From Bradyrhizobium japonicum USDA 6 (GTDB lineage: Bacteria; Pseudomonadota; Alphaproteobacteria; Rhizobiales; Xanthobacteraceae), in the NCBI RefSeq assembly GCF_000284375.1, contig NC_017249.1, positions 8,549,001-8,613,000 on the forward strand: a DNA stretch of 64,000 nt. The letters are read 5' to 3'. The position numbers and the translations under genes are program-made. Positions 9,001 to 17,900 of this stretch are shown here, piece after piece (positions within the stretch are counted from its first letter, which is position 1; every line of letters starts with the position of its first letter). Below the pieces are notes generated by a model. The model ran no database searches. It worked only from the letters and a program-made list of their open reading frames with translations, and was not told the origin of the DNA.

Positions 9001-10543
9001 TTAGATCACTGTATTGGCTACAGCCATGATTTCGGGCTTGTCAGCATAGGCCCAAGGCAGCAGATCATGTATCTCGCTATTTGGATGCCCATTGACGATT
9101 TTGTTGAGGACATCGGTCGGGTAGGCAAGCGGATCGACATCGTTCAGCTTGCAAGTCTTGATCAGGGAGGCGATCACTGCCCAATGCTCGGCACCGCCGT
9201 CGGAGCCTGCGAACAACGCATTTTTCCGATTGAGGGTGATCGGACGGATCGCGCGTTCGACGGCATTCTTGTCGAGTTCGATACGGCCATCATCGATGAA
9301 GCGCGTCAGTCCCTCCCAACGGATTGGGTCGGCCATGCCGCCTGGCACCTGCGTCCGCTGCACGAACGACTTCTCGTCACGCTCCGGCAAAGATCAAAGC
9401 TGTTCGCCGACGAGACAACGGTGCCGGTGCTCGATCCGGGCCGTGGCCGCACCAAGACAGGGCAACTGTGGACCTATGCCGTGGATGACCGGCCATGGAG
9501 TGGGCGCCGATCCGCCATGCGTCGCTTATGTCTACGCCCCTGACCGCAAGGCGAACGGCCGATCGCTCATCTCGAAGGCTTCAAGGGGATTCTTCAAGTC
9601 GACGGCTATGCCGGCTACGGCAAGCTCGCCGAGCGCGGCGACGTTGCGCTCGCGTTCTGCCGGGTGCATATGCGGCGCAACTTCTACGAACTCGCCACCC
9701 CCGGCCCGGCGCCAATTGCCAGCGAGGCGCTCAAGCACAACCGAGTTCTACGCCATCGAGAAGAACATCCGGGGCCGCAGTGCCGAAGAGCGGTGCCTCA
9801 TCCGGCAGCGCAAGAGTCGGCCACTCGCCGATACGTTCCAGAATTGGCTACGCGCAAAGCTCGCCCTGATCAGCCAGAAGGGCAAGCTCGCCGAGGCCAT
9901 CCGCTATGCGCTCTCACGCCAGCATCGAGCGATCCAGCGCGATGCCTTGCCGCGCGTAAATCTGGACCTGCCGGTACAGCGGCAGATGATCGGCGCATTT
10001 GGACACCAGAACCTGGGCGACGGTGGCCTCGGTCGGCAGCCCGCCCTCGATCAACCGCGCCGGAGCCGGCGCTTGCATGACGCCGTCCTCGCAGGATCGG
10101 CAGGCCTATTTGGGCCGCCGGGTGACCAAGATCCGGAACTGCGCCGGCACTAGGTCCAGCCGCTCGCTTTTGTCCTCGCCGATCCGGTGCAACTTGCCCT
10201 TGCAGCAGGGACAAGTCTTGGCGTCGATGTCGACGACGACCTCGATCCGCGGCAGGTGCGCCGGCAGGGCTCCACGATTGATGCGACGATTGCGGGCCCG
10301 TGTTACGCGACCTTCGGGCGCTCTCGCATCCTGCTCTGCTTCGCCGCACGCTGCGACCTGCTCGACGTCTTCCAGACCAAGCAGCATCTGCTCCTCGCGC
10401 TGTGTCTCCGCCCGGCGGCCAAAGCGATGGCGCTGCAATTCCTTGATGATCTGGCACAGCCGCTCGCTCTCGCACCGCTCGGCGAGCAGCATCGCTTTCA
10501 ATATCTCAGGATCGTCAGGCAGGGAGTCGCTCGGCACCAGCAA
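9001..10543 (-). pseudogene. tnpC: IS66 TnpC transposase, broken by several frameshifts
   Basis: TnpC is the DDE transposase of IS66 elements. The N-terminal part reads from ATG 10543 (ILKAMLLAERCESERLCQII, HRFGRRAETQREEQML, then the zinc-binding CPCCKGKLHRIGED) and stops near 10106 after LVTRRPK. Middle pieces continue in other frames, for instance KCADHLPLYRQVQIYARQGI. The C-terminal block at 9001-9390 is recognisable as KNAVERAIRPITLNRKNALF, GSDGGAEHWAVIASLIKTCK and HDLLPWAYADKP. At least two or three frame changes and short deletions separate these blocks, so no functional transposase can be made. The native C-terminus is present. Confidence 0.85.
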
Positions 10544-10617
10544 ATCAGATCACACTCGGCGGCACTTTGCGACGAGCGCGGGGCGTCTGATTCATTTCGC
10601 CGCAGCGCTGCTAACAA

Positions 10618-10970
10618 TTATCCGGGCTGCGTCGGTGTCGCCGTCTCCCGTGCCTCATGGACCCGCCGCCAGTCCAGCCCCTCCAGCAGCGCAGACAATT
10701 GCGCCGCCGACAAACGCATCACGCCATCCTCGATCTTCGGCCAGCGACGCCGTTCTCCAAACGCTTGACGAACAAGAACAGACCCGTTCCGTCCCAGAAG
10801 ATCAGCTTGATCCGGTCCGCTCGCTTGGCCCGAAACACATACACCGTGCCCGAGAACGGCTCGGCCAGCATGCTCTCGCGCACCAGTGTGGACAGCCCTT
10901 CTGCGCCCTTGCGGAAGTCGAGCGGCTTGGTCGCCACCATCACTCGAACCGTCCCGGATGGACCGGTCAC
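10618..10970 (-). pseudogene. tnpB: IS66 TnpB accessory protein with a frameshift
   Basis: TnpB (IS66 Orf2) is a small protein needed for IS66 transposition. The frame from ATG 10970 gives VMVATKPLDFRKGAEGLSTL, FSGTVYVFRAKRADRIKLIF and WDGTGLFLFVKRLENGV, then leaves frame at about 10735 and stops early (83 residues). In the next frame the expected ending appears (WPKIEDGVMRLSAAQLSALL, LDWRRVHEARE, stop at 10618), giving the usual length of about 115 residues. Its start overlaps the tnpA stop as ATGA, the coupled arrangement normal for the family. Confidence 0.85.
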
Positions 10971-11398
10971 CGGCCAGCCTTCAGCGCCTGAACGATGGCC
11001 GCGATCATCGTCGCATCCGCGCCACGGCCGACCCGGATCGTGACGCCGTCGACCTCAATCTCGATCATTCCGACGTCGGACCTGGACTTGCATCGCGGCG
11101 GTTTGCGCTCATTGCCAAGAACAGGCGTCTGCGCGACCGCGCCTACCACGGCCGGCACGAACTGCAAGTCTTCCGATCGGGAACGCTCGGCCGCGGCTTC
11201 TCGCAGTTGGCGGCGCCAACCAAACTGCGGCGATAATCCATGGCGCCGAGCCACGGCACAGACCGAGTCACCACTCGCAACGATCTCGGCAACAATCCAC
11301 GCCCTGTCTTCGTCGCTCCACTTCCGCCGACGACCGGCGCCGGTGAAGACTTCCAGACGCCGAACCGGCTCCGTGATAGCACTATGCACTGCGTCCAT
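10967..11398 (-). CDS. tnpA: IS66 TnpA (Orf1), HTH protein, apparently intact
   Basis: A 143-residue IS66 Orf1-type protein with an N-terminal helix-turn-helix, probably binding the element ends. Visible motifs are RRRKWSDEDRAWIVAEIVAS, VCAVARRHGLSPQFGWRRQL, and the C-terminal IEIEVDGVTIRVGRGADATM. Compared with the usual GLSPQQLFGWRRQ, two residues appear missing in the recognition-helix loop, an in-frame change. It overlaps tnpB by 4 bp. It is the only unbroken gene of this IS66 copy and is unlikely to support transposition alone. Confidence 0.85.
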   Translation of the reverse strand: MDAVHSAITEPVRRLEVFTGAGRRRKWSDEDRAWIVAEIVASGDSVCAVARRHGLSPQFGWRRQLREAAAERSRSEDLQFVPAVVGAVAQTPVLGNERKPPRCKSRSDVGMIEIEVDGVTIRVGRGADATMIAAIVQALKAGR

Positions 11399-11456
11399 TC
11401 TACGCCTAGCGGTCGAAACTAACCGCAGGCTCGCAGATTACCACTTCATCCGAAAC

Positions 11457-11478
11457 GTGGCCGCAGGACGCCGCTTAC
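11457..11478 (-). repeat. IS66 terminal inverted repeat, tnpA-side end
   Basis: Minus-strand sequence beginning GTAAGCGGCGTCCTGCGGCC at 11478. GTAA is the usual first tetranucleotide of IS66 ends. It lies about 80 bp upstream of tnpA. The partner repeat was not found near 9000. Confidence 0.65.
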
Positions 11479-11631
11479 CCTAGTTCGATGGTGATGCCCG
11501 CTATAGTCGGGCCAAGGCCTGCTCGGATTTCTAGTCTTAGCTTCGCACTTCGGATATCCGATCGCTTGCAGCGGCGCCTGCCAAAAGGGCCTAGTTGCAG
11601 CACCTAAATCCGAATCCCGCGAGAGAAACAA

Positions 11632-13089
11632 GTGACGCTACGCTTAACGCGCGAACAACTCTATGAATTGGTTTGGCCGGAGGCCATGAGCCGAATTTGC
11701 AAAGCGATCGGCATTTCTGACGTGGCGATAGCCAAGCACTGCGGCAAGGCGGATATACCCATCCCGGAACGCGGATACTGGAACAAGCTGCATGTTGGTC
11801 AAAAGGTTACGCGAACGCCTCTTCCTCCGCGCGATCTCGCAACGATCAATCTGATTGAAATGGGTGGAGCATTGCCGCCCGAACTAAAAGCTCGGATTAC
11901 CGGTGAGCCCGGCATTGACGGCGAACCGGAGAACATAGATGTGCTGACGGAGCGGTTTCGGAAGCGTCTCGGCAAAGTAAGCTTATCCCGCGACCTGACG
12001 CGCGCAGATCCCGCCATCGCCAAACTGCTCAATCGCGATGAAACGATTCGTCAGAAGATGGCAGCAAGCTCCTTCCATTGGGAGAAGCCTCGTTTCGAAT
12101 CATCCTACGAACGGCGGCGTCTACGCATTCTCAACTCAATCTTTCTCGCCTTTGCCAGGGTGGGGGGAGGAAGTGCTTACATCCGCGATCGGGAGGCACG
12201 CGAGATTTCAATCCGCGGACCTGCGGGCGTCAGCATAACTTTGGGTTCCCCAAAGAAGCGTCAGGCCCGTAACCGGCGCTCTGACGATGCGGACGCAAAG
12301 GACAAGCTGGAGCTACGGGCTGAAGGTGGTCGGCACCATCCAGATATTATTTCGAGTTGGATGGATGATGATGCAGGTAAGCTCGAAGACAAGCTGACTG
12401 AAATTGTGATCGGCCTTGCTGTTGTGAGTGAACGCGAATCGCGGCGATGGCAGTCCGAGATGGCGACGTGGCAGCGCAAGCGTGAGGAAGGGGAAGCCGA
12501 AGCACGGCGCAAAGCTAAGGAGAAAGCTGAACGCGAAGAACGGGAACGCATTGCAGCCGAGGAGAAGGCGCGCCGCGATGGGCTTTTAACCGAGGCCAAG
12601 AACTGGCGAAATGCCAGGCTAATACGTGAATACGTCGAGGCAAGACGCAGATCAGAAGTAGCGCAAGTGCCAGAATTCGAAAAATGGGCGCGTTGGGCGC
12701 TGGAGGTAGCAGATCAGATGGATCCGCTCTTCAACATTAAGTCTAACTCTGACATTGAGGGCGTCAAAATTCGTCCGTCTCGGAAACAGAGTTTCCGCCT
12801 TCACCCAGAGCCGGTGCTTCCGATAGCCAGTCGTCCTGATCAAGCCGATCGTGGCTACGCATCTTGCCATGCCCGGAGCGACAGAGCGATACGCACCGCG
12901 ACACTGCGCGCCTCAAGCGCTTGCAGGCTTGCGAAACCGATTGGACCGGCTATTGTCTGGGCGTGCGGATCGGCGAACGATGCCGGAAAGTCCGCGCGGT
13001 TAGTGCTGCACTGGTTTTGGCGACGGCGTGTCAGCAGCCTTTGCCACAAGATAGGTGGCGTGACTGACAGCCAGCATGGCGGCCATTGA
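11632..13089 (+). CDS. HTH-like N-terminus plus coiled-coil protein, with an anomalous C-terminal tail
   Basis: Starts at GTG 11632 and reads 485 residues. Residues 1-65 match a widespread unannotated family with an HTH-like pattern: LTREQLYELVWPEAMSRICK, ISDVAIAKHCGKADIPIPER, GYWNKLHVGQK. Residues about 275-330 form a highly charged coiled coil (QRKREEGEAEARRKAKEKAE, EREERERIAAEEKARRD). The family-like part ends near residue 367 (ALEVADQMDPLFN). The remaining 115 residues are Arg/Ser/Ala-rich, do not resemble the rest, and the last 30 codons overlap the convergent membrane-protein gene. The native stop has probably been lost by a frameshift or deletion. The family is frequent near mobile DNA; function unknown, possibly a DNA-binding regulator. 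Confidence 0.7.
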   Translation: MTLRLTREQLYELVWPEAMSRICKAIGISDVAIAKHCGKADIPIPERGYWNKLHVGQKVTRTPLPPRDLATINLIEMGGALPPELKARITGEPGIDGEPENIDVLTERFRKRLGKVSLSRDLTRADPAIAKLLNRDETIRQKMAASSFHWEKPRFESSYERRRLRILNSIFLAFARVGGGSAYIRDREAREISIRGPAGVSITLGSPKKRQARNRRSDDADAKDKLELRAEGGRHHPDIISSWMDDDAGKLEDKLTEIVIGLAVVSERESRRWQSEMATWQRKREEGEAEARRKAKEKAEREERERIAAEEKARRDGLLTEAKNWRNARLIREYVEARRRSEVAQVPEFEKWARWALEVADQMDPLFNIKSNSDIEGVKIRPSRKQSFRLHPEPVLPIASRPDQADRGYASCHARSDRAIRTATLRASSACRLAKPIGPAIVWACGSANDAGKSARLVLHWFWRRRVSSLCHKIGGVTDSQHGGH

Positions 13090-14307
13090 CGTTCCTACCG
13101 GCGGCAAAGCGCCAATGAGGACATCAACCTTCTGGATCACGAGCAAGATTTCCTGCGCAGTGAGATCGCGGACCGCCGCGAAGATCGCGTTTCCGTAGGT
13201 GACAAGCAGCCCGGACGTTATCAGCACCATCTGCACGCGCGTGATGTCTATCTTGTCCTTGTTGTCGGTGTCTTCACCCAGGAACCAGTCTGCAATGGAG
13301 GCGCGGTGCCGCGGGTCGTATCCCGCGACCTTGTCCTTGAACATGGTCACGCTGCCGACTGGCTGCGACCTCTCGGACGAAACAACCGTTGGCGAATCGT
13401 CGGTGCCCTTGATTGACTTGATCAGCGTGGACAAGACGGTTGACCCGAACGAAATCCCCAGCACACCCCAGATCCCGGTAGGGATATCCGGAAAGAATCC
13501 ATTCTTGACAGCATTGGGCAGGTCGCTCACCGCTCTTGGGAAATTACGGACCATCTCGGAGACAAGACCTCCGTTGAAGATAGCGATCGCCATCACGCTC
13601 GTCAGTACGAGAACAGTCCAGGAGGTCACTTGGGCGAGCGCGAGCGAGTATCGGCCATTTGGACTGATCAGCGCACCAAGTGGAGTACCGTTGACGCCCT
13701 TGCCCAACCCAACAAGCACAAGGATCACGCCGAGCATCATCAGAGCCGTTGGCATACCAAGCGACACGGCCTGCGCTCCGCTCGTCGGCACATGCCAGCC
13801 AAACAGCCACCAACCCACGAATTGTGCGGCGTGTCCGACCCACGTGTCGGCCTTGATGACGAGATTTTGCGCAGCAAACTTGACCGCGTCTCCGAGCAGG
13901 GCAAGGCAGAACAGATTTTTGGCTTGATCGTCGGCCGAAATCGGCTTCTTCGTTTTCGGATCAACTGGCGGTTTCGTTTCGTCAGCCCATTTCGTCAACC
14001 GTTCAACGCACGTAGGTCCTTGATCGGAAAAGAGGTCATACAGTTTTTTGTCACGACTCTTTCTCGCGTCATCCAGCGCTGTGCCGCTCTTGCCTTTTAG
14101 AGTGTCGGCTGCGGTTTCGCAAGCCTTCTGATCCGGCCCCCCTCCAGCTGGACACGCCGGCAACGGCAGGGAACTGCTGAACTTCTGACCGTCTTCGATC
14201 TGCCGATTCGCGAGCAGATCATACGCTAGGCTGAAGCTGCTCGCGGTCCACAGCAAGCTGAAAGCCGCTAGAAAAAAAGCGCGCCGCCGGAAAGTCCTAT
14301 CCCCCAA
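13000..14307 (-). CDS. Polytopic membrane protein beside the giant-gene locus
   Basis: A 435-residue integral membrane protein of unknown family. Hydrophobic helices are visible at about 11-29 (AFFLAAFSLLWTASSFSLAY), 183-203 (LGMPTALMMLGVILVLVGLG), 225-248, 277-296 (GIWGVLGISFGSTVLSTLI), 355-377 and 385-420. Residues 30-150 form a soluble loop with paired cysteines (LPACPAGG, KACETA, GPTCVERL, NLFCLAL), probably periplasmic. A charged loop at 297-352 (YDPRHRASIADWFLGEDTDN) is probably cytoplasmic. It overlaps the upstream gene by 40 bp, so the two are likely translated together, and they diverge from the giant genes. Conserved placement could make it the membrane partner of the giants; that is inference. 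Confidence 0.75.
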   Translation of the reverse strand: MGDRTFRRRAFFLAAFSLLWTASSFSLAYDLLANRQIEDGQKFSSSLPLPACPAGGGPDQKACETAADTLKGKSGTALDDARKSRDKKLYDLFSDQGPTCVERLTKWADETKPPVDPKTKKPISADDQAKNLFCLALLGDAVKFAAQNLVIKADTWVGHAAQFVGWWLFGWHVPTSGAQAVSLGMPTALMMLGVILVLVGLGKGVNGTPLGALISPNGRYSLALAQVTSWTVLVLTSVMAIAIFNGGLVSEMVRNFPRAVSDLPNAVKNGFFPDIPTGIWGVLGISFGSTVLSTLIKSIKGTDDSPTVVSSERSQPVGSVTMFKDKVAGYDPRHRASIADWFLGEDTDNKDKIDITRVQMVLITSGLLVTYGNAIFAAVRDLTAQEILLVIQKVDVLIGALPPVGTSMAAMLAVSHATYLVAKAADTPSPKPVQH

Positions 14308-14837
14308 GCTGGGCTTCGATACCAGCGTCGCCGGTCCGAAGGCCGAACGACACCGGAATCGGTATAACCGGAGACGTAGGGCAACTCGTCCTCGGCAGGA
14401 AGTTTGGGCGATTCAAAGAGCCGGTAGGTTCGCGTATCGGCGCCGGTACCGGCAACAAAATCGCCGCCGGACGTGACATCCGCGTCGAACATCCAGGCGA
14501 CGGATGTTGGCGGCAAATTGTCGCGCGGCGGCGCGCCGTTTTCGTTGACCTCCCAGAGCACTGCGCGCGCTGGCAACTCCATCTCGGCGCGATACGTGTT
14601 CGTCTCGACTGCGCTCACCGTCGACGACATCGCGTTGTAGGTGACCATTGCCACTGCGTCGTTGGCGCGCGGCGCCAGTTGCTGTTTCAGATTTCCACCG
14701 AGACCGCGGCGCTGAGCGGCGGCGGCCAGCTTAGCGACCACCGCGTGTAATCGTGCGAGCGTCTGATTGCTACCATCCTTAGCCGCGAGCCCCGAGGTCT
14801 CTCCCCACACGATCGCGAGTAATTGCTGATCGGCCAT
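14268..14837 (-). CDS. Unknown protein paired with the membrane protein, divergent from the giant genes
   Basis: A 189-residue protein from ATG 14837 (MADQQLLAIVWGETSGLAAK). It looks globular: a helical N-terminal half (LARLHAVVAKLAAAAQRRGL), then ALWEVNENGAPPRDNLPPTS and VAWMFDADVTSGGDFVAGTG. The opening LLAIVWGET and the Asn/Tyr-containing segments recall peptidoglycan-hydrolase-like or cell-envelope proteins only loosely; I cannot name a family. It lacks a clear signal peptide. Its 3' end overlaps the membrane-protein gene by 40 bp, indicating an operon. The start faces the first giant gene across a short divergent intergenic region. Confidence 0.65.
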   Translation of the reverse strand: MADQQLLAIVWGETSGLAAKDGSNQTLARLHAVVAKLAAAAQRRGLGGNLKQQLAPRANDAVAMVTYNAMSSTVSAVETNTYRAEMELPARAVLWEVNENGAPPRDNLPPTSVAWMFDADVTSGGDFVAGTGADTRTYRLFESPKLPAEDELPYVSGYTDSGVVRPSDRRRWYRSPAWGIGLSGGALFF

Positions 14838-14964
14838 CTTGCGTCCCCCGGCGCGGTTGAAAAACCATTTCTAAAAATCTGACGATGTCGCTTGGCAATG
14901 GCCTATCATTTATGATTGAATGGCAAGATACAACTGAAAATTGTTGGCATATTTCGCCAACTCA
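14838..14964. promoter_or_regulatory. Divergent intergenic region between membrane pair and giant genes
   Basis: About 127 bp separating the minus-strand pair from the giant operon. It is AT-richer than its surroundings (around ATGGCCTATCATTTATGATT). It must hold promoters for both directions unless transcription reads through from elsewhere. I see no certain -35/-10 pair. Confidence 0.35.
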
Positions 14965-17900
14965 ATGCCGACACCGGGGGCGTGGATGGCGGCGAGCATA
15001 ATTTTTTTCTCCGGCGCAACGAATGCGCTGACCATCGCGGGCCTAACCCCGAACGATCCATTCAAGGTCGAGGAGATTCTCGTCACGACGCCGCAAGGCA
15101 GCGGAAGAATCAAAATCAATCCGTTTGTAATTCCGTCCCATGCATCCCAGACGCCCGGCCATCCACTAGAATCTATCCTGATCGAAGACGCGGATGTCGC
15201 GCTCGATCCGTGGAAGCTAAAGTCCTGGAGTCAGATCCAAAAGGACATCAAGTCCCTCAGAGACAGTGCGGCATTCGCGCTGGCCGCAGCCGCCGAAGCT
15301 GAACGGGACACGCTGCGGCAAGCGCTTCAAGGCGTATCGATAGACCTTGCGGCTGCAGGCTTTTTCGGCATCAGCGGGATACCGTTCGCAGCGGCCGGAG
15401 CTTTCGAGGCCCATCTCGGTATCGACATTGCGGCTTTTGATCCTGGCCAGGACGATACTCCACTGCTGACCGCGACGCTGACCGGAACTGGCCAGATATC
15501 GGTGCCGAACCAAATCACCCGCGCTGACGTCCGCTTTGAGGTCTCGCTGACCCGCAACGAAGTGGTCGATCTGCTGCCCTCGATATCGCTGCACCCGCTG
15601 CCCCAGTTTCCCGCGCTGCATCTGCGCTGGCCGAAGATCCCGTGGCCCCAACTAAGCTGGCCCGCGCTCGATTTGAGCGGTCTGATCAATCTGTTCAAGT
15701 TCGATCTACCGATTCCGAAACTCGATCTCGGCAAGTGGCCGATATCGATCCGATGGGCTACCGCGCCCAAGCCCACACTGGCGATCAACGCGCAGAAGCA
15801 GCTGGAGATCACCACCAGTCCGGCGCAGCGCGGCGATGGTACGCTGATCTACGAGAGCGCAGGCCACACTACCGATATCGCTGCGATCAACGGCTTCGGC
15901 ATCACGCTCGATGCCGCCGGCACATTGTCGCTTGCGGGGAAAGTCATCCCGACCGGCGTGCCCCCCATCGATCTGCCAGCGACCACCATCGAAAAGCCCG
16001 ACGCGCTGCCGTTCAAGATCGAACTGGCGGCCTCGGAGCTGAGCCTCGCTATGCCCCCGGTCGACCTCTCAAATCCGACGGCGGTGGGCGTCACCGCCAC
16101 GCTCAACATGCCGCGCATCCTGGTCCGCGCCAAGAACGATCCGGCACTGCTGATCGCCGTTCATGCCGCCTATTCACAGACGTTCGACACCCTTACCGGC
16201 AATTCGTCGGGCCAACTGACCGCGCTGGAAATTGTCGAACCCTATCCGGTCAAACTTGTCGCGCTGGCAGCGCAGGAAGCGGCCGATCTTGCCCAGGCGC
16301 TGGTCCGGTTCGTGTCGGCGCTCCACGTTCAGGGTCCGAACGTCCCCGATCTGTCAAATGTTCTCAAGGTGCTCGAACGTTTCGCGGACATGATGGCGGC
16401 GGCAGTGCGCTGGCTGGCGCAGCAGGCCGGCTCCGCCGCCAGTTCGCTGCTCGGCGTCGCCGAAGCGGTCGCCGAGGTCCTGGCGAAGCTGATGCGCATG
16501 CTGTGGGATGCAATCAAGGCCCTCGGGACGAGCGGCCCCGGCATCGCAATCGTCGTGGAGGTGCGGCTCGACGCGCGCAGCTATGCGCTGCGCCAAATCG
16601 TCATCACGCCGGCATGGGTCAATGCGCCGGGCGGGAATTTTTCAGGTCAGGAGCTCGGCCTCAGCATCGACATACCGCTGGACTGGCAACCGATGCTCCT
16701 CGTCGAGCTGGATGGCTCGCCGAGCGTCGCGCTGATGGCCGTACCGCCGGTAGGTTCACTCGCAACCTTGGGAACCGATCTCTGGCTGTCGCGCGACGCC
16801 GGCGTGGAAGCCGTGAGGGATACCGACCCGGACGGCAAACGGGCTGATAAGCGTCTGATCCAAGCCACCGCGAAATTCAATACTACGACGGCGATTGCGG
16901 TCATCCGCCTGAGTGGCGGCAAGGCCCAATTCATGCAGGCCTGCAAGGCGACAGTCCAGGCGACGCCGATCATGCCGCCGGCCGGGACCAGCCTGCCCGC
17001 GGGCTTGATGGTCGCGCGCATGACGGGCGCGATCACCTATTCGCCGCTCGATTGGGCGAGTGTCGATGTCAACATCGAGGCTCAGACCGACAGGCTGCTG
17101 CCGTTCCTTCAATCATCCAAACAGAGTACGCCGAAGTTTGTTGACGCGCTCGGCCAGTACATCCAGGTCACCGCGAAGAAATCTGCTGTTCCGGTCGGAA
17201 ACGGTGCCTTTGATCTGCCGATCAGCGTGACGCTGAAAATCAAGGACGCAAATGTCGATTTCGATCTCAACGTCCACATCGACCTCACGAATTTCAGCGT
17301 ACGATTGTCCGGCGGCGATAAGGTCCGCATCTTCGGCGAAGCCAGCAAATCGGATTTCAGTTTGCTTGGCCTGAACGGCAACATCGTCCTGAATGCGCCC
17401 AGAAGCGCCGATTGGCCTGCCGGCAAATTTCCGTTCTTCGGGCTGGATTTCTCGAGCGGCGACGTGCGCCTCTCACTGGCTCCTGAGGCGCGGCTCGACC
17501 TTGCCTACGGCCAGGTGGCCAGCGGCGGCCGCGGCATCGTGTTTCATGTCGATGAGCTCGGAATGTCGCGCAGCGGGCTCGACCTGGCGGCCAAGGTCGA
17601 CCGTGACACTCCGGTGCAACTCGCCGGCGTCGACATGCCGTTCCGCTTCGATGGCGGCGGGCTCTCGATCAAGAACAGCGAAATCCAGGCATTTTCGATC
17701 AAAGGCTCCGGGCAACTGCCTCCTGAACTGGTCGGCGAAGCCAACGCCACGATTTCCATCTCGATGGGAAGGGGAAGCGACGGCTCGCTGATTGTGCAGA
17801 GCGCCGAAGCCAAACTCGACAAGGCCAACGATCCGATCGTTTGCCACGCCACACGGTTCGTGCTGACTATCACCGCGCTTGGCCTCGAATTTCAGAACTT

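Larger units (their letters stand above)
9001..11478 (-). mobile_element. Decayed IS66-family insertion sequence
   Basis: Three transposition genes in the standard IS66 order tnpA-tnpB-tnpC are read on the minus strand. The outer end at 11478 reads GTAAGCGGCGTCCTGCGGCC into the element, matching the GTAA start usual for IS66 inverted repeats. I find no matching copy of that repeat beyond the tnpC end near 9000, so this end is truncated or lost. tnpB and tnpC carry frameshifts. The element lies between a truncated HAD gene and an HTH/coiled-coil gene and is no longer autonomous. Confidence 0.85.

Noticed and set aside
15642..16847. A long secondary plus-strand frame inside the first giant gene
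   Set aside because: It is a shifted frame of the giant gene with Arg-rich composition caused by GC-rich codons.
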